From positions 186,001 through 250,000 of the forward strand of contig NZ_JACHGU010000005.1 of the NCBI RefSeq assembly GCF_014202435.1: DNA of 64,000 nt, written 5' to 3'. This DNA comes from Pseudoxanthomonas broegbernensis. GTDB lineage: Bacteria > Pseudomonadota > Gammaproteobacteria > Xanthomonadales > Xanthomonadaceae. Made by a program: the position numbers and the translations under genes. The notes beneath the pieces were generated by a model. It saw only the letters and a list, made by a program, of their open reading frames with translations, ran no database searches and was not told where the DNA came from. Position 1 is the first letter of the stretch; each line of letters opens with the position of its first letter. Positions 54,820 to 64,000 of this stretch are shown here, one piece after another.

Positions 54820-54821
54820 CC

Positions 54822-57235
<2,414 letters not shown>

Positions 57236-57263
<28 letters not shown>

Positions 57264-57706
57264 TTGGGCTCGCCGATGCGGCCGATCAGGTCGAGCTGGG
57301 TTTCCAGCCAGTCCACGTGCTCCTCTTCCGAGTCGAGGATCTTCACGAACAACTGGCGGCTGACGTAGTCGCCGATCGAGTCGGCGTAGGCGATGGCCTC
57401 GCGCAGCAGCGAGATGCCGTCCATCTCCAGCGCCAGGTCGCATTCGAGCACTTCGCGCGGGTTCTCGCCGATGCGCAGCTTGCCCAGCGCCTGGAAGTTC
57501 GGCAGGCCCTCCAGGAACAGGATGCGCTCGGCCAGCCAGTCGGCGTGGTGCATCTCGTCGATGGATTCCTTGTATTCGTGCTCGGCCAGTTCCTTCAGGC
57601 CCCAGTTCTTCAGCATCTTGGCGTGCAGGAAGTACTGGTTGATCGCCGTGAGCTCGTTGTACAGAGCCTTGTTGAGGTATTCGATGACCTTGGCGTCGCC
57701 CTTCAT
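57236..57706 (-). CDS. bfr: Bfr, bacterioferritin
   Basis: A 156-residue iron-storage protein of standard length ([36 protein letters not shown]). The haem Met is in [14 protein letters not shown] with the ferroxidase Glu/His ligands around it and in [13 protein letters not shown]. It makes a 24-mer shell with haem at dimer interfaces. A GAAGGAG site precedes the ATG. bfd, its electron-donating partner, is 100 nt upstream on the same strand. Its 3' end overlaps the convergent kinase gene. Confidence 0.97.
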
Positions 57707-57806
57707 GGCTGCGCTCCTTCGACTGGGGGAACGCAGGCACTCTAGCGCTTCGCCCATGACGGCGAAGGAACGCGAATCGTGTTCATTCCGGCGGTGCCGG
57801 GACCGG

Positions 57807-58007
57807 TCAGGCCGCGGCGGCCAGCATCGGCAGGGGCAGGTCGCGCGCCTGGTACTCGGCGACGAGGGAGGCGGCCATGTCCAGGCACGAACCGCAGGTC
57901 GCGCCGCAGCCGGTGCGCATGGTCAACTCGGCCACGCTGCCGCAGCCGTTGTCGACGGCCTCGCGGATCTGGTGGTCGGTGACTCCGTTGCAGATGCAGA
58001 CGTACAC
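57807..58007 (-). CDS. bfd: Bfd, bacterioferritin-associated ferredoxin
   Basis: A 66-residue [2Fe-2S] protein that reduces the ferric core of bacterioferritin to release iron. It starts with GTG ([14 protein letters not shown]) at 58007 and has the four ligand Cys as CIC at the N-terminus and CGATCGSC later. In many bacteria bfd is Fur-repressed and bfr is not; a Fur-box-like dyad 45 nt upstream fits that. Confidence 0.93.
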   Translation of the reverse strand: MYVCICNGVTDHQIREAVDNGCGSVAELTMRTGCGATCGSCLDMAASLVAEYQARDLPLPMLAAAA

Positions 58008-58051
58008 GGCGGGATTACGGCGGCGGGGACTGGCCGCGATTCCATCACGGA

Positions 58052-58066
58052 TGAGAATCGATGTCA
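58052..58066. promoter_or_regulatory. Fur-box-like dyad upstream of bfd
   Basis: TGAGAATCGATGTCA matches the 7-1-7 Fur motif TGATAAT-N-ATTATCA at 10 of 14 informative positions. It lies 45 nt before the bfd start. Recognition by Fur is inferred. Confidence 0.4.
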
Positions 58067-58105
58067 ATTGCGAACGACATGCATCCCGCCCGCCGGCCGA
58101 ACCGT

Positions 58106-58702
58106 TCAGGCCGACGAGCGCCGCCCGCGGGCACCGCGCGGGCGCTTGCGCGGCCGCTCGTGCCCGGCGCTGTTGCCCGGCAGCCAGGCCTCCTGCGCCG
58201 GCCCGGACATCTGCCGTATCGCCGCGCCGGTGCCGACCGCCAGCGGCGCCAGGTGGCGCAGGGCCCGCGCGTAGACGCCGCGCTTGAAGGTGACCACGTG
58301 CTCCACCGGGTACCAGAAATCCACCCAGCGCCAGTGGTCGAACTCGGGCGTGTCGGTCAGGTCCAGGCGGACCTGGGACTCGTCGCCGAGCAGGCGCAGC
58401 AGGAACCAGACCTGCTTTTGGCCGATGCACACCGGCCCGTCGCCGCGCCGCACCGCCCGTCCGGGCAGGCGGTAGCGCAGCCATCCGGGCGTGGCGCCCA
58501 GCACTTCCACGTGCTCCGGGAACAGCCCGGTCTCCTCGTGCAGCTCGCGGTACATGGCCTCGAGCGGGGTCTCGTCGCTGCGCATGCCGCCTTGCGGAAA
58601 CTGCCAGCCGTCACGGCGCACCCGGCGCGCCCAGAACACCTGGCCGTCCTCGCGCATGAGCACGATGCCGACGTTCGGCCTGTATCCGTCCGGATCGATC
58701 AC
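58106..58702 (-). CDS. rppH: RppH, RNA pyrophosphohydrolase
   Basis: A 198-residue Nudix enzyme that converts 5'-triphosphate RNA ends to monophosphate and so triggers mRNA decay. Start [28 protein letters not shown], Nudix box [31 protein letters not shown] and [22 protein letters not shown] are all typical. The C-terminus adds a basic Arg/Pro-rich tail, as in other Xanthomonadaceae. It is divergent from the tRNA-Met gene. Confidence 0.96.
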   Translation of the reverse strand: MIDPDGYRPNVGIVLMREDGQVFWARRVRRDGWQFPQGGMRSDETPLEAMYRELHEETGLFPEHVEVLGATPGWLRYRLPGRAVRRGDGPVCIGQKQVWFLLRLLGDESQVRLDLTDTPEFDHWRWVDFWYPVEHVVTFKRGVYARALRHLAPLAVGTGAAIRQMSGPAQEAWLPGNSAGHERPRKRPRGARGRRSSA

Positions 58703-58769
58703 GACGGACTCCAGAAAATTCGACTGCCTCGGACTCTGCCACGGCCCCGCCGGGCGGACAAGCCGCGCA

Positions 58770-58798
58770 TTGACAGCGGCGGCGGGAAGATGAAAAAT
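58770..58798 (+). promoter_or_regulatory. Sigma-70 promoter of the tRNA-Met gene
   Basis: A perfect TTGACA (58770-58775) and AAAAAT (58793-58798, 4 of 6) with a 17-nt spacer. The start near 58805 would lie 10 nt before the tRNA. It is the best -35/-10 pair in the window. Confidence 0.65.
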
Positions 58799-58814
58799 TC
58801 GCGGTTCTCCGCGT

Positions 58815-58891
58815 GGCTATGTAGCTCAGCCGGTTAGAGCACAGCACTCATAATGCTGGGGTCGGTGGTTCGAGTCCACCCATAGCCACCA
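58815..58891 (+). tRNA. tRNA-Met (CAT anticodon), elongator type
   Basis: 77 nt with encoded CCA. Acceptor GGCTATG pairs with CATAGCC, the D-arm is TAGCTCAGCC, the anticodon stem is CAGCA/TGCTG with loop CTCATAA (anticodon CAT), and the T-arm is GGTGG-TTCGAGT-CCACC. The body matches elongator Met rather than the tRNA-Ile2 that also reads CAT, and lacks initiator features such as the unpaired first acceptor base. Transcribed divergently from rppH. Confidence 0.95.
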
Positions 58892-58908
58892 CATGGAGGT
58901 CCCCGAGG

Positions 58909-58933
58909 AAACCCCGCCGGCGCGGGGTTTTTT
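58909..58933 (+). terminator. Rho-independent terminator of tRNA-Met
   Basis: A stem of AACCCCGC with its complement around a CGGC loop, followed by a run of Ts, 17 nt after the tRNA. Confidence 0.85.
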
Positions 58934-59170
58934 CGTGGATCGCTAAAGAGGGCTTCCGGGCGCCGTCGGCGCTGACGGCCATGCCACGCGCAGGCTCACC
59001 GCCCGCGGATGTCGCCTAAAGCGGAATCGTTCCTTCGGCGCCGCGACCTGTCCGATGGCGGGAACATCCTCATCCATCGTCGACCAACCTGAACGGGCCG
59101 GCGGCTTCGCAATGCGCTATAAGTGGCGCTGTTTCCCCACTCGTGGCCCGCGTTGCACAGGGGTTCCAGA

Positions 59171-59887
59171 ATGCATCCCTCACGACCGCTCTCCGCCGGC
59201 TTCGCTTGCCTGTTCCTGCTGCTGGCCGGCGCCTGCTCCAGCGCATCGCACAGCGTGCGCGCGGTCGGCACCGGCACCGCGCTGCCGCCCCCCGACACCA
59301 CCAACGCCGCCGGCGCCTACGAGGGCGCATCGGAGTACCGGCTCGGCGCCTCGGACCTGATCGAGATCAGCGTGTTCGGCGTGGACGAGCTCAACCGCAC
59401 CACCCGGGTCAATTCCAACGGCCAGATCTCGCTGCCGCTGGTGGGCGGCGTCATCGCCGGCGGCAAGACCGTGCCGGAACTGGAGACCGAGCTGACCCGG
59501 CGCTACGCCGAGAGCTACCTGCAGAACCCGCAGGTCACCGTCTTCGTCAAGGAATTCTCCAGCCAGCGCATCACCCTGGAAGGGGCGCTGAAGAAACCGG
59601 GCATCTACCCGCTGACCGGCAGGGTCACGCTGCTGCAGGCCATCGCCATCGCCGAGGGCCTGGACCCGCTGGCCGACCTGCGCGCGGTGGTGCTGTTCCG
59701 GCAGATCGACGGGCAGAAGCTGGCGGCGGTCTACGACATGCGCGAACTGCGCAGCGGCCGGGTGGAAGACCCGCAACTGTTCGGCGACGACATCATCGTG
59801 GTGGAGACCTCGGGCAGCAAGACGGCGCTGCGCCGCTTCATCGAGGCCGTCCCGGTGATCGGCGTGTTCTGGAGACCGTACTACTGA
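59171..59887 (+). CDS. Wza/GumB-like polysaccharide export outer-membrane lipoprotein
   Basis: A 238-residue exported protein. The N-terminus is a lipoprotein signal (LLLAGAC, then SSASHS) with a slightly atypical lipobox. The Poly_export domain (about 55-130, YRLGASDLIEISVFGVDELNRTTRVNSNGQISLPLVGGVIAGG) is followed by a SLBB domain (RITLEGALKKPGIYPLTGRVTLLQAIAIAEGL). It forms the outer-membrane exit channel for exopolysaccharide. In the 278-nt gap after tRNA-Met, a TATAAG at 59118 could be its -10. The Wzc-like gene follows after 54 nt. Confidence 0.92.
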   Translation: MHPSRPLSAGFACLFLLLAGACSSASHSVRAVGTGTALPPPDTTNAAGAYEGASEYRLGASDLIEISVFGVDELNRTTRVNSNGQISLPLVGGVIAGGKTVPELETELTRRYAESYLQNPQVTVFVKEFSSQRITLEGALKKPGIYPLTGRVTLLQAIAIAEGLDPLADLRAVVLFRQIDGQKLAAVYDMRELRSGRVEDPQLFGDDIIVVETSGSKTALRRFIEAVPVIGVFWRPYY

Positions 59888-59941
59888 CCGCACGCCGCCG
59901 ATGCCGACCGCATCGATCCTCGCGCTCAACCCGGATGACGC

Positions 59942-62218
59942 ATGAGTAAGGACAACCTGCCGACCGGCCCCATGGATGACGGGGAATCCCGGCTGCCCGC
60001 GCCGGCGCTCCCCACGCCGCGCGTGCCCGCCGCGCTGGCGGCACCGGAGCGCAACGCATTGCTGCTGGACGTGGCGCGCGAGGAGCGCGACGACGACACC
60101 ATCGACCTGCTGGCGTACTGGCGCATCATCGTCAAGCGCCGCTGGCTGATCCTGGGCATCCTCGGCGGCGTGGTCGCCGTGGCCCTGGTGGCGACCTTGA
60201 TGGCCACGCCGATCTACCGGGCCACGGCGGTGCTGCAGATCGAGCGCCAGAGCCAGCAGGTGGTGCAATCCGGCGAGCTGGGCATCCCCACCGGCGTGGA
60301 CCCGGAGTTCCTGACCACCCAGATCGGCCTGCTGAAAAGCCGGACCCTGGCCGAGCGGGTCGTCGACGACCTGGACCTGGACAAGGCCCGCCTGGAACGC
60401 CTGAACCCGCCCTCCTGGAGCGCGCGCCTGAAGGCGGTGGTGCGGCCGCAGGAGAACCCGGCCGCCGGCGCCGGTCCCGCGGGCGACGGCGACTCCGAAG
60501 CCGAACGCCGCGCCGCCGCGGACATGGTCCAGCAGGCGCTGACCATCGCCCCGCAACCGCGCTCGCGCCTGGTCAGCATCCACTTCGACAGTCCCGACCG
60601 GAACTTCTCCGCGCGCGCGGCCAACGCCATCGCCGACGGCTACATCGCCGGCGAGCTGGAGCGCCGCTTCGGCGCCTCCTCGTACGCCAAGACCTACCTG
60701 GAACAGCAACTGCTGCTGTCCAAGTCCCGGCTGGAGGATGCCGAGCGCAAGCTGGTGGAGTTCGCGCAGAAGGAGAACCTGGTCAGCGACGCCGACGGCC
60801 GCTCGCTGGTGGGCCAGAACCTGTCCGACCTCAACGCCTCGCTGGCGCAGGCGCAGGCCCAGCGCATCCGCGCGCAGGCGCGCTGGACCCAGGTGCAGTC
60901 CTCCGGCGCGCTGCCGCAGGACATGCTCAGCGGCTCCATCGCCGGCGCCCTGCGCCAGCAGCGCGCCGACGTGCAGCGCACCTACCAGGAGAAAGGGCGC
61001 GTGTTCAAGCCCGAGTACCCGGAGATGCAGCAGTTGCGCAGCCAGATCGAGGAGATCGACCGCCAGATCGCCGCGGAGATCGCCGGGGTGCGGCGCTCGG
61101 TGAAGGCCGAGTACGACGCCGCCGTGCGCCAGGAAGCCCTGCTGCAGACGCAGTTGGCGCAACTGCGCGACCAGACCCTGGACACCGACAGCCGCAGCAT
61201 CCAGTACAACATCCTCAAGCGCGAGGCCGACACCTCGCGCCAGCTCTACGACGGCCTGCTGCAGCGCTACAAGGAAGTGGGCGTGGCCGGCGACGTGCGC
61301 CCCAACAACATCTCGGTCATCGACCGCGCCCAGGCGCCGCCGTGGCGCTACAAGCCCAACGTGTTGCTCAATCTGGCCCTGGGCGTGCTGCTGGGCGTGG
61401 TGATCGGCGTACTGGTGGCCCTGGCCCTGGAGTTCCTCGACGACACCATCAAGACGCCGGACGACGTGGAGCACCGGCTCGGCCTGTCGGTGCTGGGCAT
61501 CATCCCGCAACTGTCCAAGCAGACGGTGGCCACCGCCGCCGCCGACCTGCGCTCGGCGTTCTCAGAGTCCTACCGCTCGGTGCGCACCGCGCTGCAGTTC
61601 TCCACCGACCAGGGCGTGCCCAAGGCGCTGCTCATCACCAGTTCCGGGCCGGGCGAGGGCAAGTCCACCTCGGCCATGACCCTGGCGCGCAACTTCGCCC
61701 AGCTCGGCAAGCGCACCCTGCTGATCGAGGCCGACATGCGCAACCCCTCGCTGCACCGGCTGCTGGAGCTGGGCAGCGGCAAGGGGCTGAGCAACCTGCT
61801 CTCGGGCGCGGGCAAGCTGGAGGACGCGGTCCTGCCCACCCGGCAGGCGCGCCTGGACGTGATCCTGGCCGGGCCGCTGCCGCCCAACCCGGCCGAGCTG
61901 CTGTCCGGCTCGCGGCTGGTGTCGCTGCTCAGCATCGCCGGCAACGTGTACGACCAGATCGTCATCGACGGCCCGCCGGTGCTGGGGCTGGCCGACGCGG
62001 CGATCCTGGGCAACGTCGCCGACGCCACCCTGTTCGTCGTGCAGTCCGGCAGCACCAAGATCGGCAACGCCCAGGCGGTGATCAAGCGGCTGCTGGGCGT
62101 GCGTGCGCGGATCATCGGCGTGCTGCTGACCAAGTACAACGCCAGGACCGCCGGCTATGGCTACCAGTACGAGAGCTACTACGCCTACGGCGCCCGTCCG
62201 CAACTGACCAAGCGGTAG
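59942..62218 (+). CDS. Wzc-like polysaccharide co-polymerase with BY-kinase domain
   Basis: A 758-residue inner-membrane protein. The Wzz chain-length domain has spans at about residues 65-90 and 470-495 with a long periplasmic coiled-coil region between. The cytoplasmic tyrosine kinase has Walker A (GPGEGKST, 569-576), A' (LLIEADMRNP) and B (IVIDGPPV) motifs, and the C-terminus ends in a Tyr-rich tail (YGYQYESYYAYG) for autophosphorylation. It controls chain length and works with the upstream export channel. Unlike GumC of xanthan synthesis, this protein carries a fused kinase domain. Confidence 0.93.
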   Translation: MSKDNLPTGPMDDGESRLPAPALPTPRVPAALAAPERNALLLDVAREERDDDTIDLLAYWRIIVKRRWLILGILGGVVAVALVATLMATPIYRATAVLQIERQSQQVVQSGELGIPTGVDPEFLTTQIGLLKSRTLAERVVDDLDLDKARLERLNPPSWSARLKAVVRPQENPAAGAGPAGDGDSEAERRAAADMVQQALTIAPQPRSRLVSIHFDSPDRNFSARAANAIADGYIAGELERRFGASSYAKTYLEQQLLLSKSRLEDAERKLVEFAQKENLVSDADGRSLVGQNLSDLNASLAQAQAQRIRAQARWTQVQSSGALPQDMLSGSIAGALRQQRADVQRTYQEKGRVFKPEYPEMQQLRSQIEEIDRQIAAEIAGVRRSVKAEYDAAVRQEALLQTQLAQLRDQTLDTDSRSIQYNILKREADTSRQLYDGLLQRYKEVGVAGDVRPNNISVIDRAQAPPWRYKPNVLLNLALGVLLGVVIGVLVALALEFLDDTIKTPDDVEHRLGLSVLGIIPQLSKQTVATAAADLRSAFSESYRSVRTALQFSTDQGVPKALLITSSGPGEGKSTSAMTLARNFAQLGKRTLLIEADMRNPSLHRLLELGSGKGLSNLLSGAGKLEDAVLPTRQARLDVILAGPLPPNPAELLSGSRLVSLLSIAGNVYDQIVIDGPPVLGLADAAILGNVADATLFVVQSGSTKIGNAQAVIKRLLGVRARIIGVLLTKYNARTAGYGYQYESYYAYGARPQLTKR

Positions 62219-62226
62219 CCGCGGAC

Positions 62227-63765
62227 GTGCCCGGGGAAGACGCACTCTCGCTGGCGATCGACCTCTTCCGCACGCCGTCGCTGCGGCACGCCGCCCGTGC
62301 CAAGCCGGTGCCGGACCGCACCGGCGAGCTGCTGCTGCTGGCCGCCGGCCAGCCGGCGCGGCTGGACGAGGCGGCCGCGCGCACCGGCATGGACGCGGCC
62401 GAGCTGCTGGAAGCCGCGCGCTTCTTCGTGCGCGAGGTGCTGCTGCATCCGGATGCCGACGACTACCGCGTGCTCGGCCTGCGCCAGGGCGCCGACTTCG
62501 ACAGCATCAAGGCGCATCACCGCATCCTGCAGGCCTGGCTGCACCCCGACCGCGCCGATTCGCAGGCCGAGCAGGCCTTCGCCGCGCGCGTCAACGTGGC
62601 CTGGAACCGGTTGCGGCTGGCGCAGCGCAACCCGCAGCCCGCCGACGAGGCGCAGGTGGGGGACCCGGCGCCGCCGCCTGACGGCGACGAACCCGAGCCG
62701 GCAGCGGTGTACTCGCCGCGATGGATCCGGATCGACCCGGACGAGGAGCGCCGCCCCCGCAGCCACGTGGCGGTGCCGATCGCGCTGCTGCTGGTGTGCG
62801 GGCTGCTGCTCTGGCTCATCGCCCGGCAGGCGCCGCCGCCCGCCGAGACGCCCCCGGCGGAGAAGCAGGAATCGCCCGTCGCCTTCCTGTTCGACGGGCT
62901 GCGGCTGCAATCGCCCGAGGACGCGCCCGAGCCGGCGGCGGCCGATGCCGGGCCGCATCCCGCCCCCCCGGCCGCCGAGCCCGTGGCCGGCACCCGTGCC
63001 GCGACCGGCCAATCGTCGGCCTCCCGGGCGGCACCCGTCCCATCGCGCACCGCCGGTGCCGATCCGGCGCGTATCGCGCCCCCGCCACCGCGCAGGGCCG
63101 CCCCCGATCCCGGCCCCGCCGCACCGACGACCACCGCGACAACCACGGAAGCGGCCACCGCCGCCGCACGGCGGCTTCCCGCGCCGGCACCCGCCACATC
63201 CATGAAGGCCGTGGCATCGGAGACGGCTGCGTCCGCGGCCAGCGGCACTGCGCACCCACCAGCGGGAATCGCCGGTGCAGGCAGCGGGATGCCCGCGCGC
63301 AGCGACGAGGCACACCCGCCGGCCACCCCGGCGGATGCCGGGCCACGCCGCGCCGCCACGGCAACAGCCCGGCCGGTCGCGGCCGCCATCGCGGATGCAA
63401 CGGCCGGCGAGCCCTCCGCCGCATACCAACCGCTCCATCCCGAGCTGGCCCAGGCACGGCTGGAGTCGCTGCTGGTCTTCGTCGCCCAGCACCGGGTGAA
63501 TCCGCCGCCGATCTGGAGGAACGTGCGTGCCATGGAGACGGCCGAACGCATCCGCCAATCGCTGGTCGAGCACGGCACCCACCGTTTCCCCACGCTGGTG
63601 AGGGAGCAGACACGCTGGACCCACCAGCCCGGGCGCGCATGGGCCGTGGTCCCGGTGGCATGGCCCGCGCCCGATCCGTCCATCCAGCGCCTGCACGCCG
63701 AACTGACCTGGCGCGACGGTGACTGGATGATCGATTCGGTGGCCCTGGAAGACGCCGCCCCATGA
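62227..63765 (+). CDS. Membrane-anchored J-domain-like protein in the exopolysaccharide locus
   Basis: A 512-residue protein. The N-terminal part (to about 125) contains a J-domain-like helix hairpin with His-Pro-Asp (H106-P107-D108 in WLHPDR), preceded by DDYRVLGLRQGADFDSIKAHHRILQ. A membrane span follows (about 181-202, VAVPIALLLVCGLLLWLIA). Then come a long Ala/Pro/Thr-rich disordered region (about 215-390) and a C-terminal domain (about 400-512, LESLLVFVAQHRVNPPPIW, then LHAELTWRDGDWMIDSVAL). J-domains stimulate DnaK; the role in polysaccharide export is unknown. The GTG start at 62227 is 8 nt after the Wzc-like gene, and its stop overlaps the next gene (ATGA). Confidence 0.75.
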   Translation: MPGEDALSLAIDLFRTPSLRHAARAKPVPDRTGELLLLAAGQPARLDEAAARTGMDAAELLEAARFFVREVLLHPDADDYRVLGLRQGADFDSIKAHHRILQAWLHPDRADSQAEQAFAARVNVAWNRLRLAQRNPQPADEAQVGDPAPPPDGDEPEPAAVYSPRWIRIDPDEERRPRSHVAVPIALLLVCGLLLWLIARQAPPPAETPPAEKQESPVAFLFDGLRLQSPEDAPEPAAADAGPHPAPPAAEPVAGTRAATGQSSASRAAPVPSRTAGADPARIAPPPPRRAAPDPGPAAPTTTATTTEAATAAARRLPAPAPATSMKAVASETAASAASGTAHPPAGIAGAGSGMPARSDEAHPPATPADAGPRRAATATARPVAAAIADATAGEPSAAYQPLHPELAQARLESLLVFVAQHRVNPPPIWRNVRAMETAERIRQSLVEHGTHRFPTLVREQTRWTHQPGRAWAVVPVAWPAPDPSIQRLHAELTWRDGDWMIDSVALEDAAP

Positions 63766-64000
63766 ACGCATCGCGCACATGGAAGCGCCCGCTGCTGCTC
63801 GCCGCCCTCTGCGCCGGCCTGGCCTTCGCCGCCTGGCGCATCGTCGCGCACAGCGCCGCCGACATCCTGGCCGGGACCGATCCGCAAGGCGCGCTGGCGT
63901 GGATTCCCGGGCATCCGGACGCCCTGCTGGCGCTGGCCGAACGGCAACTGGCCGACGGCCGCGTCGACCAGGCTGCCGACACCGCCCGGCGCCTGCTGGC
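63762..64000 (+). CDS. N-terminal part of a probable TPR-containing envelope protein (runs past the window)
   Basis: The ATG at 63762 overlaps the stop of the J-domain-like gene as ATGA. 79 codons are visible: a basic start and a single span (LLLAALCAGLAFAAWRIVA), then repeats resembling tetratricopeptide helices (DPQGALAWIPGHPDALLALAERQLADGRVDQAADTARRLL). Similar proteins occur in exopolysaccharide loci. The rest is outside the window, so family assignment is provisional. Confidence 0.7.
   Translation, partial: MNASRTWKRPLLLAALCAGLAFAAWRIVAHSAADILAGTDPQGALAWIPGHPDALLALAERQLADGRVDQAADTARRLL

Noticed and set aside
58815..58891. tRNA-Ile2 (CAT anticodon modified with lysidine)
   Set aside because: Acceptor, anticodon stem and T-arm match elongator tRNA-Met rather than the Ile2 body.
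59171..62218. Start of the xanthan gum cluster (gumB-gumC)
   Set aside because: The second protein carries a full BY-kinase domain with a Tyr-rich tail, unlike GumC, so this is a different exopolysaccharide locus.

Overview
The window is very GC-rich (close to 70% by eye). Its gene order reads as the chromosome of a gammaproteobacterium of the family Xanthomonadaceae (Lysobacter, Luteimonas, Pseudoxanthomonas or Xanthomonas type). Evidence for this is the backbone groES-groEL / cutA-dsbD / aroQ-accB-accC-prmA / fis-purH-purD, a YajQ protein, a TIGR02999-type sigma factor paired with a Ser/Thr kinase, and many promoters with a TAGAAT or TAGGCT -10 element close to the start codon. I cannot name the species. 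No phage, insertion sequence, CRISPR array or rRNA operon is visible; there is one tRNA gene (Met).

Layout. 1-3.3 kb: methionine importer metN-metI-metQ (metQ cut by the window edge) and a DMT exporter. 3.5-4.6 kb: yajQ and a DUF1415 gene. 4.7-9.3 kb: a four-gene metal-acquisition operon on the minus strand (DUF2946, PepSY protein, TonB-dependent receptor, PCu(A)C chaperone) that looks like copper uptake. 9.5-12 kb: rsmC, rsuA and a HAD phosphatase, overlapping end to start. 12-13.6 kb: a DUF6522 gene behind an FNR/Dnr-like box, and an aldo/keto reductase. 13.7-21.6 kb: a signalling block of ECF sigma factor, Ser/Thr kinase with helical-repeat tail, a Met-rich secreted protein and a 1013-residue membrane-anchored protein with PKD-like repeats. 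21.6-23.8 kb: groESL under a degenerate CIRCE element. 23.8-25.2 kb: an AT-rich regulatory patch and a Fic protein. 25.3-29.9 kb: a type IV pilus minor-pilin operon (pilE, fimT, pilV, pilW, and an unusually large pilX-like gene; no pilY1).

30.1-36.9 kb: cutA, a DsbD with two N-terminal domains, a TlpA-like thioredoxin, aroQ, accB, accC and prmA. 36.9-39.3 kb: a small membrane protein, an XRE regulator with a strong operator-like dyad between them, a DUF3426 protein carrying a (Asp-Ser)15 tract, and fis. 39.3-45.1 kb: purH, a 2OG-Fe(II) oxygenase, purD, an aminotransferase and ygiD. 45.3-48.5 kb: an MFS-acyltransferase fusion and a CD225-CD225-DUF2752 membrane-protein operon. 48.7-52.9 kb: ampE, a DUF6776-bactofilin-erpA-nudC operon and DUF4126. 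53-57.3 kb: a REC-GGDEF-EAL protein with both c-di-GMP active sites degenerate, followed by a hybrid histidine kinase. 57.2-58.9 kb: bfr, bfd (with a Fur-like box), rppH and tRNA-Met. 59.1 kb to the end: the start of an exopolysaccharide locus (Wza/GumB-like lipoprotein, Wzc-like BY-kinase, a membrane-anchored J-domain-like protein and a truncated gene).

Most of the window is conserved housekeeping. The least explained parts are the sigma/kinase block with its two unknown downstream genes, the giant PilX-like protein, the Fic locus with its nested inverted repeats, and the J-domain-like gene in the polysaccharide operon. Many very long alternative reading frames in this GC-rich DNA are artefacts and are not annotated.
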